In this document: piece by piece, positions 13,254 to 22,197 of the stretch | Numbering within the stretch: the first letter of the stretch is position 1 | How the letters are laid out: the number at the start of each line of letters is the position of its first letter | Assembly (NCBI GenBank): GCA_963557075.1 | Contig: CAUWDA010000028.1 | Location: forward strand, 1 to 30,308 | Source of the DNA: Flavonifractor sp963557075 | Lineage (GTDB): Bacteria; Bacillota; Clostridia; Oscillospirales; Oscillospiraceae | Reading direction: 5' to 3' | Length of the DNA: 30,308 nt | Translations under genes and position numbers: made by a program | The notes under the pieces: generated by a model | What the model saw: only the letters and a program-made list of their open reading frames with translations | What the model was told of the DNA's origin: nothing | Databases searched by the model: none

Positions 13254-13284
13254 ACCATTCTCCTCTCTCTCTTACCTCTCTGTT

Positions 13285-13326
13285 CAAAACAGGAGCGCCC
13301 GCCGGAAGGCGGGCGCTCCTGTTTTG
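13285..13326. terminator. Perfect 19-bp hairpin terminator upstream of the eut promoter
   Basis: CAAAACAGGAGCGCCCGCC (13285-13303) pairs perfectly with 13308-13326 across a GGAA loop. The ends give A and U tracts on both strands, so it can stop transcription either way. It lies behind the malY terminator at 13358-13399 and just ahead of the eut promoter, insulating the two units twice. Confidence 0.8.
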
Positions 13327-13357
13327 CGTACAGTTTCGTCCCTCCCCTGCGGCACAT

Positions 13358-13399
13358 AAAAGGCCGCCGGAAAGGGTCTCCCCTTCCCGGCGGCCTTTT
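13358..13399. terminator. Terminator of the first MalY-type gene
   Basis: AAAAGGCCGCCGG (13358-13370) pairs with CCGGCGGCCTTTT (13387-13399), and the inner arms GGAAAGGG/CCCCTTCC extend the stem. It ends transcription 12 bp past the malY stop on the minus strand. Nearly the same sequence forms the terminator at 29329-29372. Confidence 0.85.
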
Positions 13400-13410
13400 G
13401 CCGCTGTTGC

Positions 13411-14586
13411 TCAAATGGCTCGCACCGCTGCTTCTATCTGCTTCAGCGCCCTTGTTACAGTAGACCTCGGACAGGCCAGGTTCATGCGAAGGAAGTGCTC
13501 CCCTGCCCCGCCGAATTCATACCCGGGGCTGAGCGCCACACCCGCATTATTGATCATAAAATGCTCCAACGCCATCCCTTGATAGGGCAGGCCCGAACAG
13601 TCCAGCCAGACCAAATAAGTACCCTCTGAGGGAAAAAGGCGGATCTCCGGAATATGGGTCTCCAGATAATTTGCCAGATAGACCTTATTCTCCTCCACAT
13701 AGGCGATAGCCTGATCCAGCCACTCCTCTCCCTCCGGTGTATAGGCAGCCATCAGCGCCGCCGCGCCAAATACATTATCCAGCCGCGTCTGCGCAATGCC
13801 CATCTCCTCTTTGAATCGCTGCCGCACATCATCATCTGCCAGAACAATCGTGGACATACCCAATCCACCCAGATTAAATCCCTTACTGGTGGAATAGCAT
13901 ATCATAGCATTCTTTAATACGTCGTCCCCCAGAAGGCCAAGGGTCGTATGGGGATGCGCTCTGGAAACAAAGTCACAGTGGATCTCGTCCGCCAGCATAA
14001 AGACATGGTACTTGAGACAAATCTCAGCCACCCGCTCCAGCTCTTCCCGCTCCCATACCCGTCCGGTTGGATTATGGGGGCTGGACAGGATCAATACCTT
14101 TGCATCCGCCGCCTTACGCTCCAGATCCTCATAGTCAAAGGTATATCGTCCACCTCTCCAAACCATCGGACTTTCCAACAGCACTCTCCCGCTGCGTTCC
14201 GCCATATCAAAGAGCGCATCATAATTCGGCGTCGGGATCAGCACCCGATCCCCGGGCCGAGTCAGGATGCGCAGCACCGTATTCATGGCGTGGATAACGC
14301 CGGGAGGCGAAAAAACGAGGTACTCCTGCCGCACCTCAAAACCATATCGATGCTTCAGCCATCTCAGAACCGTATCATAATAGGGCTGCTGCCGCACCAC
14401 ATACCCATAGATCGGATGAGCCGCCCGGTCACGAATGGCCTTTACCACGCAGGGCGCACAAGGGAAGTCCATATCCGCTACCCACATAGGGATGATATCA
14501 TCCCGCCCAAAAAAATCCACTCCGGTATCCCATTTATAAGAAGATGTTCCTCTCCTGTCAACAGGCGTATCAAAATCATACTTCAT
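13411..14586 (-). CDS. MalY/PatB-family PLP-dependent C-S lyase
   Basis: Encodes 391 residues, fold type I. The start DFDTPVDRRGTSSYKWD and IIPMWVADMDFP are typical of MalY/PatB. SSPHNPTGRVW (N172), LADEIHCDF (D200) and YSTSKGFNLGG (PLP lysine K235) are the cofactor residues. The family cleaves the C-S bond of cystathionine or cysteine conjugates to a thiol, pyruvate and ammonia; some members also act as aminotransferases or, like E. coli MalY, as regulators. Its partner may be the divergent YheO-type regulator. It has its own promoter and terminator. The ATG at 14586 has GGAG about 10 bases upstream. GC is lower than in the eut operon, in line with the adjacent regulator and peptide genes. 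Confidence 0.88.
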   Translation of the reverse strand: MKYDFDTPVDRRGTSSYKWDTGVDFFGRDDIIPMWVADMDFPCAPCVVKAIRDRAAHPIYGYVVRQQPYYDTVLRWLKHRYGFEVRQEYLVFSPPGVIHAMNTVLRILTRPGDRVLIPTPNYDALFDMAERSGRVLLESPMVWRGGRYTFDYEDLERKAADAKVLILSSPHNPTGRVWEREELERVAEICLKYHVFMLADEIHCDFVSRAHPHTTLGLLGDDVLKNAMICYSTSKGFNLGGLGMSTIVLADDDVRQRFKEEMGIAQTRLDNVFGAAALMAAYTPEGEEWLDQAIAYVEENKVYLANYLETHIPEIRLFPSEGTYLVWLDCSGLPYQGMALEHFMINNAGVALSPGYEFGGAGEHFLRMNLACPRSTVTRALKQIEAAVRAI

Positions 14587-14631
14587 GTTATGCGTCTCCG
14601 ATCATCCTGTGAAACCGTGTTTTCTGCTTCG

Positions 14632-14660
14632 ATTATGGGGGACAATGGTTGGTTTGTCAA
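14632..14660 (-). promoter_or_regulatory. Promoter of the first MalY-type gene
   Basis: On the minus strand a full TTGACA (14655-14660), 17 bases, CATAAT (14632-14637). The start point would be about 40 bp ahead of the ATG at 14586. Confidence 0.8.
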
Positions 14661-14713
14661 TAGAATGCCCCACTTTACTCACTTAATCTTGGTAATAATT
14701 TTTTATTATAGAA

Positions 14714-14742
14714 TTGAAATTTTCCTGAAAATCAGGTACAAT
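14714..14742 (+). promoter_or_regulatory. Promoter of the YheO-type regulator with a palindrome in its spacer
   Basis: TTGAAA (14714-14719), 17 bases, TACAAT (14737-14742). The spacer contains the perfect inverted repeat CCTGA-AAA-TCAGG (14724-14736), ending against the -10. That position would let a bound dimer block polymerase, so autoregulation is an inference. The malY promoter lies 54 bp away on the other strand. Confidence 0.75.
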
Positions 14743-14820
14743 TACCAGAAGAGCGCCCCCTTTGCTGAATGTATCAATTGACCTCAGCATACGGATCGCA
14801 GTTCAGAAAGCAGGGATAGT

Positions 14821-15483
14821 TTGAGTAATTACGCCTATTTGGAGCGTTATATTCCAGTCGTTCAGTTTATGGGCGAGATTTGCGGTAAAAACTACGAGAT
14901 CATTCTTCACGATGTCTCTACACCGGAACGCTCTGTCATCGCTGCCTGCAACGGGCACCTCAGTGGTCGGCGAGTCGGAGATCCCATGACCGAATTGGCC
15001 AAAGAGCTGATCCAGACCGGCGCCTACCATGAACACAACTATGTCGCCAACTACGAAGGACGTACCCGCGGCGGGAAACGTTTCGTCTCCTCCACCTTCT
15101 TTATCAAGGAGGCCGGGGAGCTTCGCGGATTGATTTGTGTCAATCACGATGTGGAGGATTTCTTTCTCCTCTCCGAGCACTTGGATAAGCTGATGCACGC
15201 CTACCCGCTTTTGCTGGAGGGAGAGCGCCGCACCCCCTATACAGAAAATCTGGACGACTCCATCTCGGAGCTCTCCAGTAACATCATCCACACCACCGTA
15301 CGCAAATATGACCTCTCTCCAGCAGATATGACTTCCGCTGATAAGTTGGAAATCATTCGCACCCTAGAGAGCCAAGGTGTCTTTTCCACAAAAGGCTCTG
15401 TAGGCCTGGCCGCCAAGGAACTGCACATCTCTGAACCTACGGTTTACCGCTATCTTCAGCGGATCCGCAATGGAAAAGGCTAA
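14821..15483 (+). CDS. YheO/DauR-type transcriptional regulator (PAS-like plus HTH)
   Basis: Encodes 220 residues. Residues 1-115 match the YheO-like PAS domain: FMGEICGKNYEIILHDVSTPERSVIAACNGHLSGR, then GDPMTELAKELI and STFFIKEAGELRGLICVNHDVEDF. Residues about 160-216 are the HTH_22-type DNA-binding domain (MTSADKLEIIRTLESQGVF, KGSVGLAAKELHISEPTVYRYLQ). DauR of this family controls D-amino-acid catabolism in Pseudomonas. Here the likely targets are the divergent malY gene and perhaps the peptide operon. It starts with TTG at 14821, with AGGG about 6 bases upstream; no better in-frame ATG exists before residue 17. The stop TAA is inside the A-tract of the terminator at 15484-15524. Confidence 0.87.
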   Translation: MSNYAYLERYIPVVQFMGEICGKNYEIILHDVSTPERSVIAACNGHLSGRRVGDPMTELAKELIQTGAYHEHNYVANYEGRTRGGKRFVSSTFFIKEAGELRGLICVNHDVEDFFLLSEHLDKLMHAYPLLLEGERRTPYTENLDDSISELSSNIIHTTVRKYDLSPADMTSADKLEIIRTLESQGVFSTKGSVGLAAKELHISEPTVYRYLQRIRNGKG

Positions 15484-15524
15484 AAAAGCCGCCGGGACCT
15501 TTTGAAAAGGTCCCGGCGGCTTTT
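15484..15524. terminator. Bidirectional terminator between the regulator and the second MalY-type gene
   Basis: AAAAGCCGCCGGGACCTTTT pairs perfectly with its complement across a GA-type loop (15484-15524), with A and U tracts on each side. The two flanking genes converge here (stops at 15483 and 15527). Confidence 0.9.
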
Positions 15525-15526
15525 CC

Positions 15527-16696
15527 TTAGATATTTTGACAAATCTGTTGGAACGCGGTTATCAGCAGTTCCCGCCTACAGGCCAAATTGACCCGCATGA
15601 ACTGGCTGTATCCCTTTGAAAACTCCCTGCCCGGCGTAAAAGCTACGCCGCAGGTGTCCAAAAGAAATTCCTCCAGTTCTTCGCCCTTACCCAGCCCTGA
15701 AAAGTCGATCCAGGAAAAATAGGTGGACTCCATCGGATGCACCGTCAACTGTGGCAGGTTCTCCCGGATAAATGCTTCCAGTGCTTTTCGGTTGCCATCG
15801 ATATAGTCGATCACCTCGTCCAGCCAGTAACCACAGGACGTATACGCGGTCTCGAGGGCGATCGCTCCAAATAGATTGTCCAATCGGGTCTGATAACGGG
15901 CCATCACTTGGTTAAATCTCTTCCGAAGTTCCTCATCGTAGATCACCAGTGTAGCCAGCTGCAACCCTCCCAGATTAAATGTCTTGTTTGTGGAGGTCAA
16001 CAAAACAGAGTGCTCGGCCAGCTCCTGCGAAAGGGAGGGGAGCGGCGTATAGCGATATCCCGGCATCGCAAGATCTGCGTGGATATCATCGCTGATGATG
16101 GTCACGCCGTACTGAGTACAGAGGCTGCCCAGGCGGCGCAGCTCCTCCGGGGTCCAGAGCCGTCCCGTGGGGTTATTGGGGTTGGACATCAGCAGGATCT
16201 TGGTACGCGGCAGGGCCAGCACTTCCTCCAATCCTTCAAAGTCCAGCTCATAACGGCCATCGACCTCTTTGAGCGGATTCTCTGAAATGATCCGCCCACC
16301 GATCGTAACAGAGTTCATCAGTGCATCATAATTTGGCGTCTGCATGACGATCCGGTCTCCCGGCTCGGAGAGCAGATCTATCAGGACATTGATGGCAAAA
16401 ATCACCCCAGGCGGCGCAAATGCCAGTGCCTCCCGCTCGACCTTCCAGCCGTACCGGCTCTGATACCAATGGAGCACCGAAGAAATATACTTCTCCGACC
16501 GGATCGTGTATCCCATGACCCCATGACCGATCCGGGCCGAAAATGCCTCCAGGATCTCCGGTGCACAAGGAAAGTCCATATCGGCCACCCACATGGGGAT
16601 CACATTGTCCCGCCCAAATTCCTCCAGGGTCCCGTCCCACTTATACGACTGACTGCCCCGGCGCTCCACTTTGGCGTCAAAATCAATCTTCCCCAT
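15527..16696 (-). CDS. Second MalY/PatB-family PLP-dependent C-S lyase
   Basis: Encodes 389 residues, paralogous to the gene at 13411 along its whole length (shared start DFDAKVERRGSQSYKWD, VIPMWVADMDFPCAP). Cofactor residues: SNPNNPTGRLW, ISDDIHADL, and PLP lysine K238 in TSTNKTFNLGG. It is the last gene of the opp-peptidase operon, and its start overlaps the S9 peptidase stop by 14 bp. Breaking C-S bonds of imported or peptide-derived sulfur amino acids is the likely job. The two paralogues differ clearly in sequence and so probably in substrate, and have separate promoters. Confidence 0.88.
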   Translation of the reverse strand: MGKIDFDAKVERRGSQSYKWDGTLEEFGRDNVIPMWVADMDFPCAPEILEAFSARIGHGVMGYTIRSEKYISSVLHWYQSRYGWKVEREALAFAPPGVIFAINVLIDLLSEPGDRIVMQTPNYDALMNSVTIGGRIISENPLKEVDGRYELDFEGLEEVLALPRTKILLMSNPNNPTGRLWTPEELRRLGSLCTQYGVTIISDDIHADLAMPGYRYTPLPSLSQELAEHSVLLTSTNKTFNLGGLQLATLVIYDEELRKRFNQVMARYQTRLDNLFGAIALETAYTSCGYWLDEVIDYIDGNRKALEAFIRENLPQLTVHPMESTYFSWIDFSGLGKGEELEEFLLDTCGVAFTPGREFSKGYSQFMRVNLACRRELLITAFQQICQNI

Positions 16697-18689
16697 GGAG
16701 ATCCCCCTCTTTCAGATGTTTATCCAGCCAGGACAGGATCTCTTCCATACGGCAAATTCGGTTTGACGGCGTTCCCGTGCGGCTCAGCCCGTGGTCCTCG
16801 CCGTAGAACATACAGAGTTTCGTCTCAACGCCGTGCAGTTTCAGCGCGGCAAACATCTCCAAGCCGTTCGCCAGAGTACACCGGTAGTCTTTGTCCGAGT
16901 GGATGAAGAGGGTGGGCGTCGTGACCCGGTCTGCATAGGTCAGCGGCGATGCCTGCCAAAGGCGCTCCGGGTGGTCCCACAGCGTTCCCAACTGCTGATC
17001 GGGCACATAGTAGTAACCAATATCAGAGAGCAGATAATCCCCGAAATAGTTTGAGATACTCCGCTGAGAAACCGCACAGCGGAAACGGTCCGTATGGCCA
17101 ATGACCCAGTTTGTCATAAACCCGCCATAGGAGCCGCCGCACACGCCGATCCGGGAGGGATCGATATCGGGGAACTGCTCCAGGACGGCGTCCGTGAAGT
17201 CCATCAGGTCGTTGAAATCCACAGTACCATATTTCCCCTGAAGATCAGCAAACTCGTTGCCCTTTCCGCAGCTTCCTCTGGGATTGCAATAGAACACAAA
17301 ATACCCTTGGGCAGCCCACAGCTGCATTTCATGATGGAATCCCGGGCCAAAGACCATTTTGGGACCTCCGTGAACATGCAGCACACCCGGATAGCGCTGC
17401 CCGGGCTGATACCCGGCAGGCTTGAGCACAAAGCCATCGATCTCTATTCCATCCCGGTCCAGGACATGGATCGCTTCCGGTACGGACAACTCCCACTCAG
17501 CAGCTACGGCATCATTGAAGTGGGTGATCCGCTCCAGCTCTCCCCCCTGCCACAGATACATCTCGGGCAGATCCAGGTCTTTTGCCGCCACCAAAACGAA
17601 GTGCGTGCCGTCCAGCGTATCAAAGTCGATGAGATAGTCATCTGTTGTGAACAGGGGACTTACACCCGCTTCCTGTGTCCAGCGGCACAGCTGCGTCCCC
17701 ACGCCGTTGGTGTTCAGAAAATAGAGGGCTTCCCCCACCATTTTCTGACCGCGAATGCTGCCGTCAAAGCTGTCCGTAACTACCTCCGAGTTGACACGGC
17801 GGTCATACCGGCCCAGATCCGTCTCTCCCTGTTCATCCACCAGGAAGAATGTGGGATGCTCATATACGCCGTAGTCCTTCATGACCAGCCCCAGGCAAAG
17901 CGCCTTGCTGCCGCAGAAGCCCACAAAGTCGATGCTGTACTTGTCCGGAGTAATGAGTGTACATACATCGCCCCGCTCTTCCGACCAAAGGTACATTCCC
18001 TCCGTCACAGGTTTTACATCCCGGAAGGGGAAGGCAGTGAACAACACCTGCCCGCGCTCCACACTGACTCGGTTCACATCCCAATCGTCTTCGGTGATCT
18101 GCCGGAGGGTACCGTCCCTCGCTACAAGGAAGAGCGTATTTCTGGTCTGGTTGTACATCCCTACGCCATTTTCGCACAGCGGAAGCTCTACCAGTGTTTT
18201 GTAACCCCTGGTATGGAGCCGGCGCTCTACCTCCTGCGCCCGCTCATCCCCCTCCATCATCAGCAAATTGGGTTGGTCCAGCTGTGTCTCTGCCATAACA
18301 AGGTAGGCGCCGGTTCCTGTGGGCCATACGCTGCCCACAGAGAGCGGCAGCCGAAACAGGACTTCCTTTTCTCCGTCAAGCACACTCAGCCGGGACAAGG
18401 TACTCCAGGATACCTCGATACCCTGAGCCAGCAGTTCCCGGTCAGGCTCCCGGTCAATGATCAGCAGATGCTCGCTGTCCTCCCAGACCGCCTTGCGCTG
18501 CCCTGCTCCACCCGGCAGCTCGTCACAGGTCCCCCGCTCCATATCATGGACCCACAGGCCCCAACGGTAGCGATCCTGTTCCGAATCAATGCTCTTGACT
18601 GCAAATGCCGCCCGCTTCCCGTCCGGAGAAAGGGCCAGTGCAGACGGATAGCGGTATTTGAGAAAGTCGGTCAGCTGAAGTCGTTCCAT
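16683..18689 (-). CDS. S9-family serine peptidase (acylaminoacyl-peptidase/prolyl oligopeptidase type)
   Basis: Encodes 668 residues. The N-terminal two thirds form a beta-propeller-like region (WD-like strands such as YPSALALSPDGKRAAFAV). The C-terminal alpha/beta-hydrolase domain starts around residue 425. The catalytic triad is visible: S520 in CGGSYGGFM, D601 in HSDKDYR, H633 in YGEDHGL; HVHGGP (438-443) supplies the oxyanion side. No signal peptide, so it is cytoplasmic. It cleaves short peptides that the propeller lets in. The start at 18689 lies 4 bases past the pepA stop with GAGG immediately before it; longer upstream frames read into pepA. It works downstream of Opp uptake. Confidence 0.9.
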   Translation of the reverse strand: MERLQLTDFLKYRYPSALALSPDGKRAAFAVKSIDSEQDRYRWGLWVHDMERGTCDELPGGAGQRKAVWEDSEHLLIIDREPDRELLAQGIEVSWSTLSRLSVLDGEKEVLFRLPLSVGSVWPTGTGAYLVMAETQLDQPNLLMMEGDERAQEVERRLHTRGYKTLVELPLCENGVGMYNQTRNTLFLVARDGTLRQITEDDWDVNRVSVERGQVLFTAFPFRDVKPVTEGMYLWSEERGDVCTLITPDKYSIDFVGFCGSKALCLGLVMKDYGVYEHPTFFLVDEQGETDLGRYDRRVNSEVVTDSFDGSIRGQKMVGEALYFLNTNGVGTQLCRWTQEAGVSPLFTTDDYLIDFDTLDGTHFVLVAAKDLDLPEMYLWQGGELERITHFNDAVAAEWELSVPEAIHVLDRDGIEIDGFVLKPAGYQPGQRYPGVLHVHGGPKMVFGPGFHHEMQLWAAQGYFVFYCNPRGSCGKGNEFADLQGKYGTVDFNDLMDFTDAVLEQFPDIDPSRIGVCGGSYGGFMTNWVIGHTDRFRCAVSQRSISNYFGDYLLSDIGYYYVPDQQLGTLWDHPERLWQASPLTYADRVTTPTLFIHSDKDYRCTLANGLEMFAALKLHGVETKLCMFYGEDHGLSRTGTPSNRICRMEEILSWLDKHLKEGDLHGED

Positions 18690-18693
18690 CCTC

Positions 18694-20163
18694 TCATCCC
18701 TTCTCCATTTCACACATGGTCTCATAGAGCATCCTGGCGCCAAAGCCGATACCACCCTTGGAGTAGATACCCTCGCACTTTCTGCTCCAGGCCGTACCGC
18801 CGATATCCAGATGGACCCAGGGTGTATCTTCCGCAAATTCCTTAACAAACATCGCGCCAACGGTGGCATAGCCGCCTACGCTGGACCCCATCGCGCTGTT
18901 TTTCAAATGGGCTACCCGGGAATCCAGCACCCGGCGCAAATTCTCATCACAGGGCAGTTCCCATACCCGCTCGCAGGCAGCAGCTGCGCCCGCCTCCACA
19001 TAGGCGGACAAGCTGTGGTCATTGGTGAACAGGCCGCACCGCTCATCGCCAAGCGCCGTCTGGATCCCATCGGTCAGAGTGGCGATATCAATGATCCGGT
19101 CCACCCCACAGCACTGCTTGATATAAGTCACTGCGTCAGCCAGGGTAATGCGGCCCTCCGCATCTGTATTGTTCACTTCAATGTAACGGCCGGACATAGA
19201 CCGGATCACATCGCCAGGCACATAGGCCGTCGCGGACAGCTTATTCTCACAGGCTGCCACAACGCCGGTCACATTGATGGCAAGCCCACGGGCCTGCGCT
19301 GCCCACAGCGCACCGATCACCGCCGCGCCGCCGCTCATGTCATGCTGCATAGTCTCCATAAATTCAGAGGACTGGAGCGAATAGCCGCCGCTGTCATATG
19401 TCAGGCCCTTTCCCACCAGGCCAAGCCGGTGGTCCGGATGGTCAGGATCGCCGTCATATTTCATTACAATGAGCTTCGGCTCCTGAATGGAGCCCTTGCC
19501 AACCTCCAGGAAGGCAGTCAGCCCAAGCGCCCGGATCTCCTCCCGGCCATAGACCTTTACCTGGACCGGCGTACCGGACAGCAGCTCCTCCGCAGACTGG
19601 GCCAGCTTCTCCGGCGTCATGATCGTAGGCGGTTCGTTGATCAGGTCCCTGGTCATGCAGACCGCAGCACCGCAGATCTCCGCTTCATCCAGGGCCGCCC
19701 GATATTCCTTCTGATCTTCACAGCAGAACGCTGCCTTTTCCACGCCGCTGGGGTCTGGCTCCGACTTATATTTATCAAAGCGGTAGCCGCTCAACACCAT
19801 GGCTTCGGCTGCCTTTTTGAGCAGAGCCGGTGTCAGGCCGGCCAGCCCCCGCAGATCCGTCATGACCCGTGCCAACCCGGCCTCATGGCACTGACGGTAT
19901 ACTCCGGCACAGCTGTGCAGCATAGTCTCAAGACTGGCTTCCTTTCCCAGGCCCAGCAGAAAATAGCGGATCATCCGGTCTTCCCGCAGAGCGGTAAAGC
20001 CGTACACCTCACCCTGCTTTCCGGTGAACATCTTCTGATCCCGGATCACCCGCAGTTCGCCTTCACAGGGCAGCCGCAGTTCACCCAGCGCACCCTGGAC
20101 CACCGGAACTACGACACCGTCCCACTCCCGTTCCTCATATCCGGAACAAAGTTCAAATTTCAC
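18694..20163 (-). CDS. M17 leucyl-aminopeptidase-like protein with one altered catalytic residue
   Basis: Encodes 489 residues, the normal M17 size. The two-metal ligands are present: K252 and D257 (LVGKGLTYDSGG), D275 (MQHDMSGGAA), D334 and E336 (NNTDAEGR), with the bicarbonate-site R338. The second conserved lysine (K282 of E. coli PepA, in the pattern SxK after the glycines) is a glutamine here (YSLQ, Q264; codon CAG). Activity may therefore be reduced or shifted. It starts with GTG at 20163, overlapping the oppF stop as GTGA, with GGGAGG 9 bases upstream. Cytoplasmic, it removes N-terminal residues of imported peptides. Confidence 0.88.
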   Translation of the reverse strand: MKFELCSGYEEREWDGVVVPVVQGALGELRLPCEGELRVIRDQKMFTGKQGEVYGFTALREDRMIRYFLLGLGKEASLETMLHSCAGVYRQCHEAGLARVMTDLRGLAGLTPALLKKAAEAMVLSGYRFDKYKSEPDPSGVEKAAFCCEDQKEYRAALDEAEICGAAVCMTRDLINEPPTIMTPEKLAQSAEELLSGTPVQVKVYGREEIRALGLTAFLEVGKGSIQEPKLIVMKYDGDPDHPDHRLGLVGKGLTYDSGGYSLQSSEFMETMQHDMSGGAAVIGALWAAQARGLAINVTGVVAACENKLSATAYVPGDVIRSMSGRYIEVNNTDAEGRITLADAVTYIKQCCGVDRIIDIATLTDGIQTALGDERCGLFTNDHSLSAYVEAGAAAACERVWELPCDENLRRVLDSRVAHLKNSAMGSSVGGYATVGAMFVKEFAEDTPWVHLDIGGTAWSRKCEGIYSKGGIGFGARMLYETMCEMEKG

Positions 20164-21203
20164 AGGCTGGTCCTCCCTTCCTCAACAACAGATGGATCAG
20201 ATGCTGGCGCTACCATGTGGCAGGCCACAAAGTGATCCGGCTCTACCTCCCGCAGCCGCGGCATTTCCACGGCGCACTCCGGTCGAGCCATGGGGCAGCG
20301 TTCATGGAACAGACAACCGGAGGGCAGATGGATGGGGCTGGGGATCTCCCCCTTCAGCTCCTGAGACTGGCTGATGCTGGTCTCATCGATCGTGGGCGCA
20401 GCAGAAAACAGGGCCTGGGTATACGGATGCAGCGGCTTCTGAAACAGACGCTTTTTCGGCGCCCGCTCCACGATGGTGCCCAGGTACATCACTCCCAGCC
20501 GGTCACTGATGTGCTTCACCACACTCAGGTCATGGGCGATAAACAGATAGGACAAGCCGAACTCATCCTTGAGGTCCATAAGGATATTCAGGATCTGGGC
20601 CTGAATGGATACGTCCAATGCGGACACCGGTTCATCAGCAATGATAAACTTTGGTTCCACCGCCAGCGCCCGGGCAATTCCGATCCGCTGCCGTTGTCCA
20701 CCGGAAAACTGATGGGGGTAGCGATTGGCCTGCTCCGCACTCAGGCCGACCCGCTCCAGCAGATAGACCGCCTTTTCTTCCGCTACAGCCCTGGATTCCG
20801 CCAATTTATGAAAGAGGATGGGCTCCGTCAGGATATCCAATACCTTCTGCCGGGGATTCAAAGAGGCGTAGGGATCCTGAAAAATCATCTGCATCTGTCT
20901 GCGGATGGGACGCAGCTCCTTGGCCTTCATGTGCGTGATGTCCTGTCCGTCAAAGATCACCCGGCCGCTCTTGGGCTCCTGAAGCCGGATGACTGTTCTG
21001 GCTGTAGTAGACTTGCCGCAGCCGGACTCACCCACCAGGCTGAACACCTCGCCTTCTTCGATGTCGAAGCTCACATGGTTTACAGCGTGTACCACCCGCT
21101 GCTCCATGGAAAAGTGTCCATGCTTGAATTTGATCCGATCCAGCAGATCCTGCGTAAGGTCAAATTCCTGGATCAGGTCCTCCACCTGAAGGATCTGGCT
21201 CAT
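20160..21203 (-). CDS. oppF: Oligopeptide/dipeptide ABC transporter ATPase (OppF-like)
   Basis: Encodes 347 residues. Walker A GESGCGKSTT (59-68), ABC signature FSGGQRQRIGIARAL, Walker B FIIADEPVSALD and the C-terminal oligopeptide-transporter extension with the cysteine pair region (GCLFHERCPMARPEC) are present. It is one of the two ATPases that power uptake through OppBC at the inner face of the membrane. The ATG at 21203 has GGAGG 9 bases upstream, and the oppD stop is one base away. The insert between the first strand and Walker A (DLTQDLLDRIKFKHGH) is longer than in many OppF proteins. Confidence 0.92.
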   Translation of the reverse strand: MSQILQVEDLIQEFDLTQDLLDRIKFKHGHFSMEQRVVHAVNHVSFDIEEGEVFSLVGESGCGKSTTARTVIRLQEPKSGRVIFDGQDITHMKAKELRPIRRQMQMIFQDPYASLNPRQKVLDILTEPILFHKLAESRAVAEEKAVYLLERVGLSAEQANRYPHQFSGGQRQRIGIARALAVEPKFIIADEPVSALDVSIQAQILNILMDLKDEFGLSYLFIAHDLSVVKHISDRLGVMYLGTIVERAPKKRLFQKPLHPYTQALFSAAPTIDETSISQSQELKGEIPSPIHLPSGCLFHERCPMARPECAVEMPRLREVEPDHFVACHMVAPASDPSVVEEGRTSL

Positions 21204-21204
21204 C

Positions 21205-22185
21205 CTAGTCCCCTCCTTTCAGCGGGAAATGGCAGCATACGGTATGCCCCTCGCCCACGACCTGATCGCTGGGCGCTTGGGTCCGGCAGATCTCCTGACA
21301 GTACTTGCATCTGGGTGCAAAATAGCAGCCCTTCGGCAGATCCAACATACTGGGCACCATACCCGGAATGGATTCCAACCGGTCCTGATCTTCCTTCATG
21401 CGGGGGATGGAGTTGAGCAGTCCTACCGTGTATGGGTGGCTTGGGCGGCGGATGATATCGTCCCGGGACCCGCTCTCCACGATTTTACCGCAGTACATAA
21501 CGATGATGCGGTCCGCCATCTGAGACACCACCGCCAGGTCGTGGGTGATCAGGATCAGCGACGCGTTCTGCTCCTTCACCAGACGGTCCATCAGCCGCAG
21601 GATCTGGGCCTGGATGGTCACATCCAGCGCTGTCGTGGGCTCGTCCGCAATGATCAGCCGGGGGTTCGCCGCCAGAGCAATGGCAATGATCACCCGCTGG
21701 CGCATACCGCCGGAAAACTGGTGGGGGTAGCTCTTCAGCCGGTCCTCCGGGTTTGGTATCCCTACCATTCTCAGCAATTCGATGCAGCGCTCCCGTTTTT
21801 CCTTACGGGTCATTCCCTTCTGATGAAGATCCAGCATCTCCGTGATCTGCTTCTCGATGGTATACAGCGGATTGAGGGAGGTCATGGGATCCTGAAACAC
21901 CATGGAGATGTCCTTACCCCTGATCTTCATCATTTCCTTTTCGCTCTTCTGGCTGATATCCTCGCCGTTGAAGTAAATGTGCTCCGCCTGGACTACGCCG
22001 GGGCTCTCCACCAGTTTCAAAATGGAAAAACTGGTCACAGACTTTCCGCTGCCGGATTCGCCCACGATCCCGAGGACCTGTCCCTCATCCAGCGAAAAGC
22101 TGATGTCATCCACAGCCTTGACTACGCCGCGAAAGGTGTGGAAATAGGTGCGCAGATGTTCAACTTGAAGCAGTGTCTTTCCCAC
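21205..22185 (-). CDS. oppD: Oligopeptide/dipeptide ABC transporter ATPase (OppD-like)
   Basis: Encodes 326 residues from the start chosen here. Walker A GESGSGKSVT (about 42-51), signature FSGGMRQRVIIAIAL, Walker B LIIADEPTTALD, the H-loop LITHDLAVV, and the Cys-rich end GCYFAPRCKYCQEIC. The open frame reaches GTG 22194, but the TAAGGAG site (which includes the oppC stop) would then touch the start. GTG 22185, three codons later, sits 8 bases from it and gives MGKTLLQVEHLRTYF, a normal OppD beginning. It pairs with OppF. Confidence 0.9.
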   Translation of the reverse strand: MGKTLLQVEHLRTYFHTFRGVVKAVDDISFSLDEGQVLGIVGESGSGKSVTSFSILKLVESPGVVQAEHIYFNGEDISQKSEKEMMKIRGKDISMVFQDPMTSLNPLYTIEKQITEMLDLHQKGMTRKEKRERCIELLRMVGIPNPEDRLKSYPHQFSGGMRQRVIIAIALAANPRLIIADEPTTALDVTIQAQILRLMDRLVKEQNASLILITHDLAVVSQMADRIIVMYCGKIVESGSRDDIIRRPSHPYTVGLLNSIPRMKEDQDRLESIPGMVPSMLDLPKGCYFAPRCKYCQEICRTQAPSDQVVGEGHTVCCHFPLKGGD

Positions 22186-22197
22186 AATTTCCACTCC

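Noticed and set aside
13220..13262. Eleven-codon leader peptide (MVCHLFLTLLS) with GAGGAG ahead of eutG
   Set aside because: It overlaps the -35 and -10 boxes of the eut promoter, so it would not be in the transcript.
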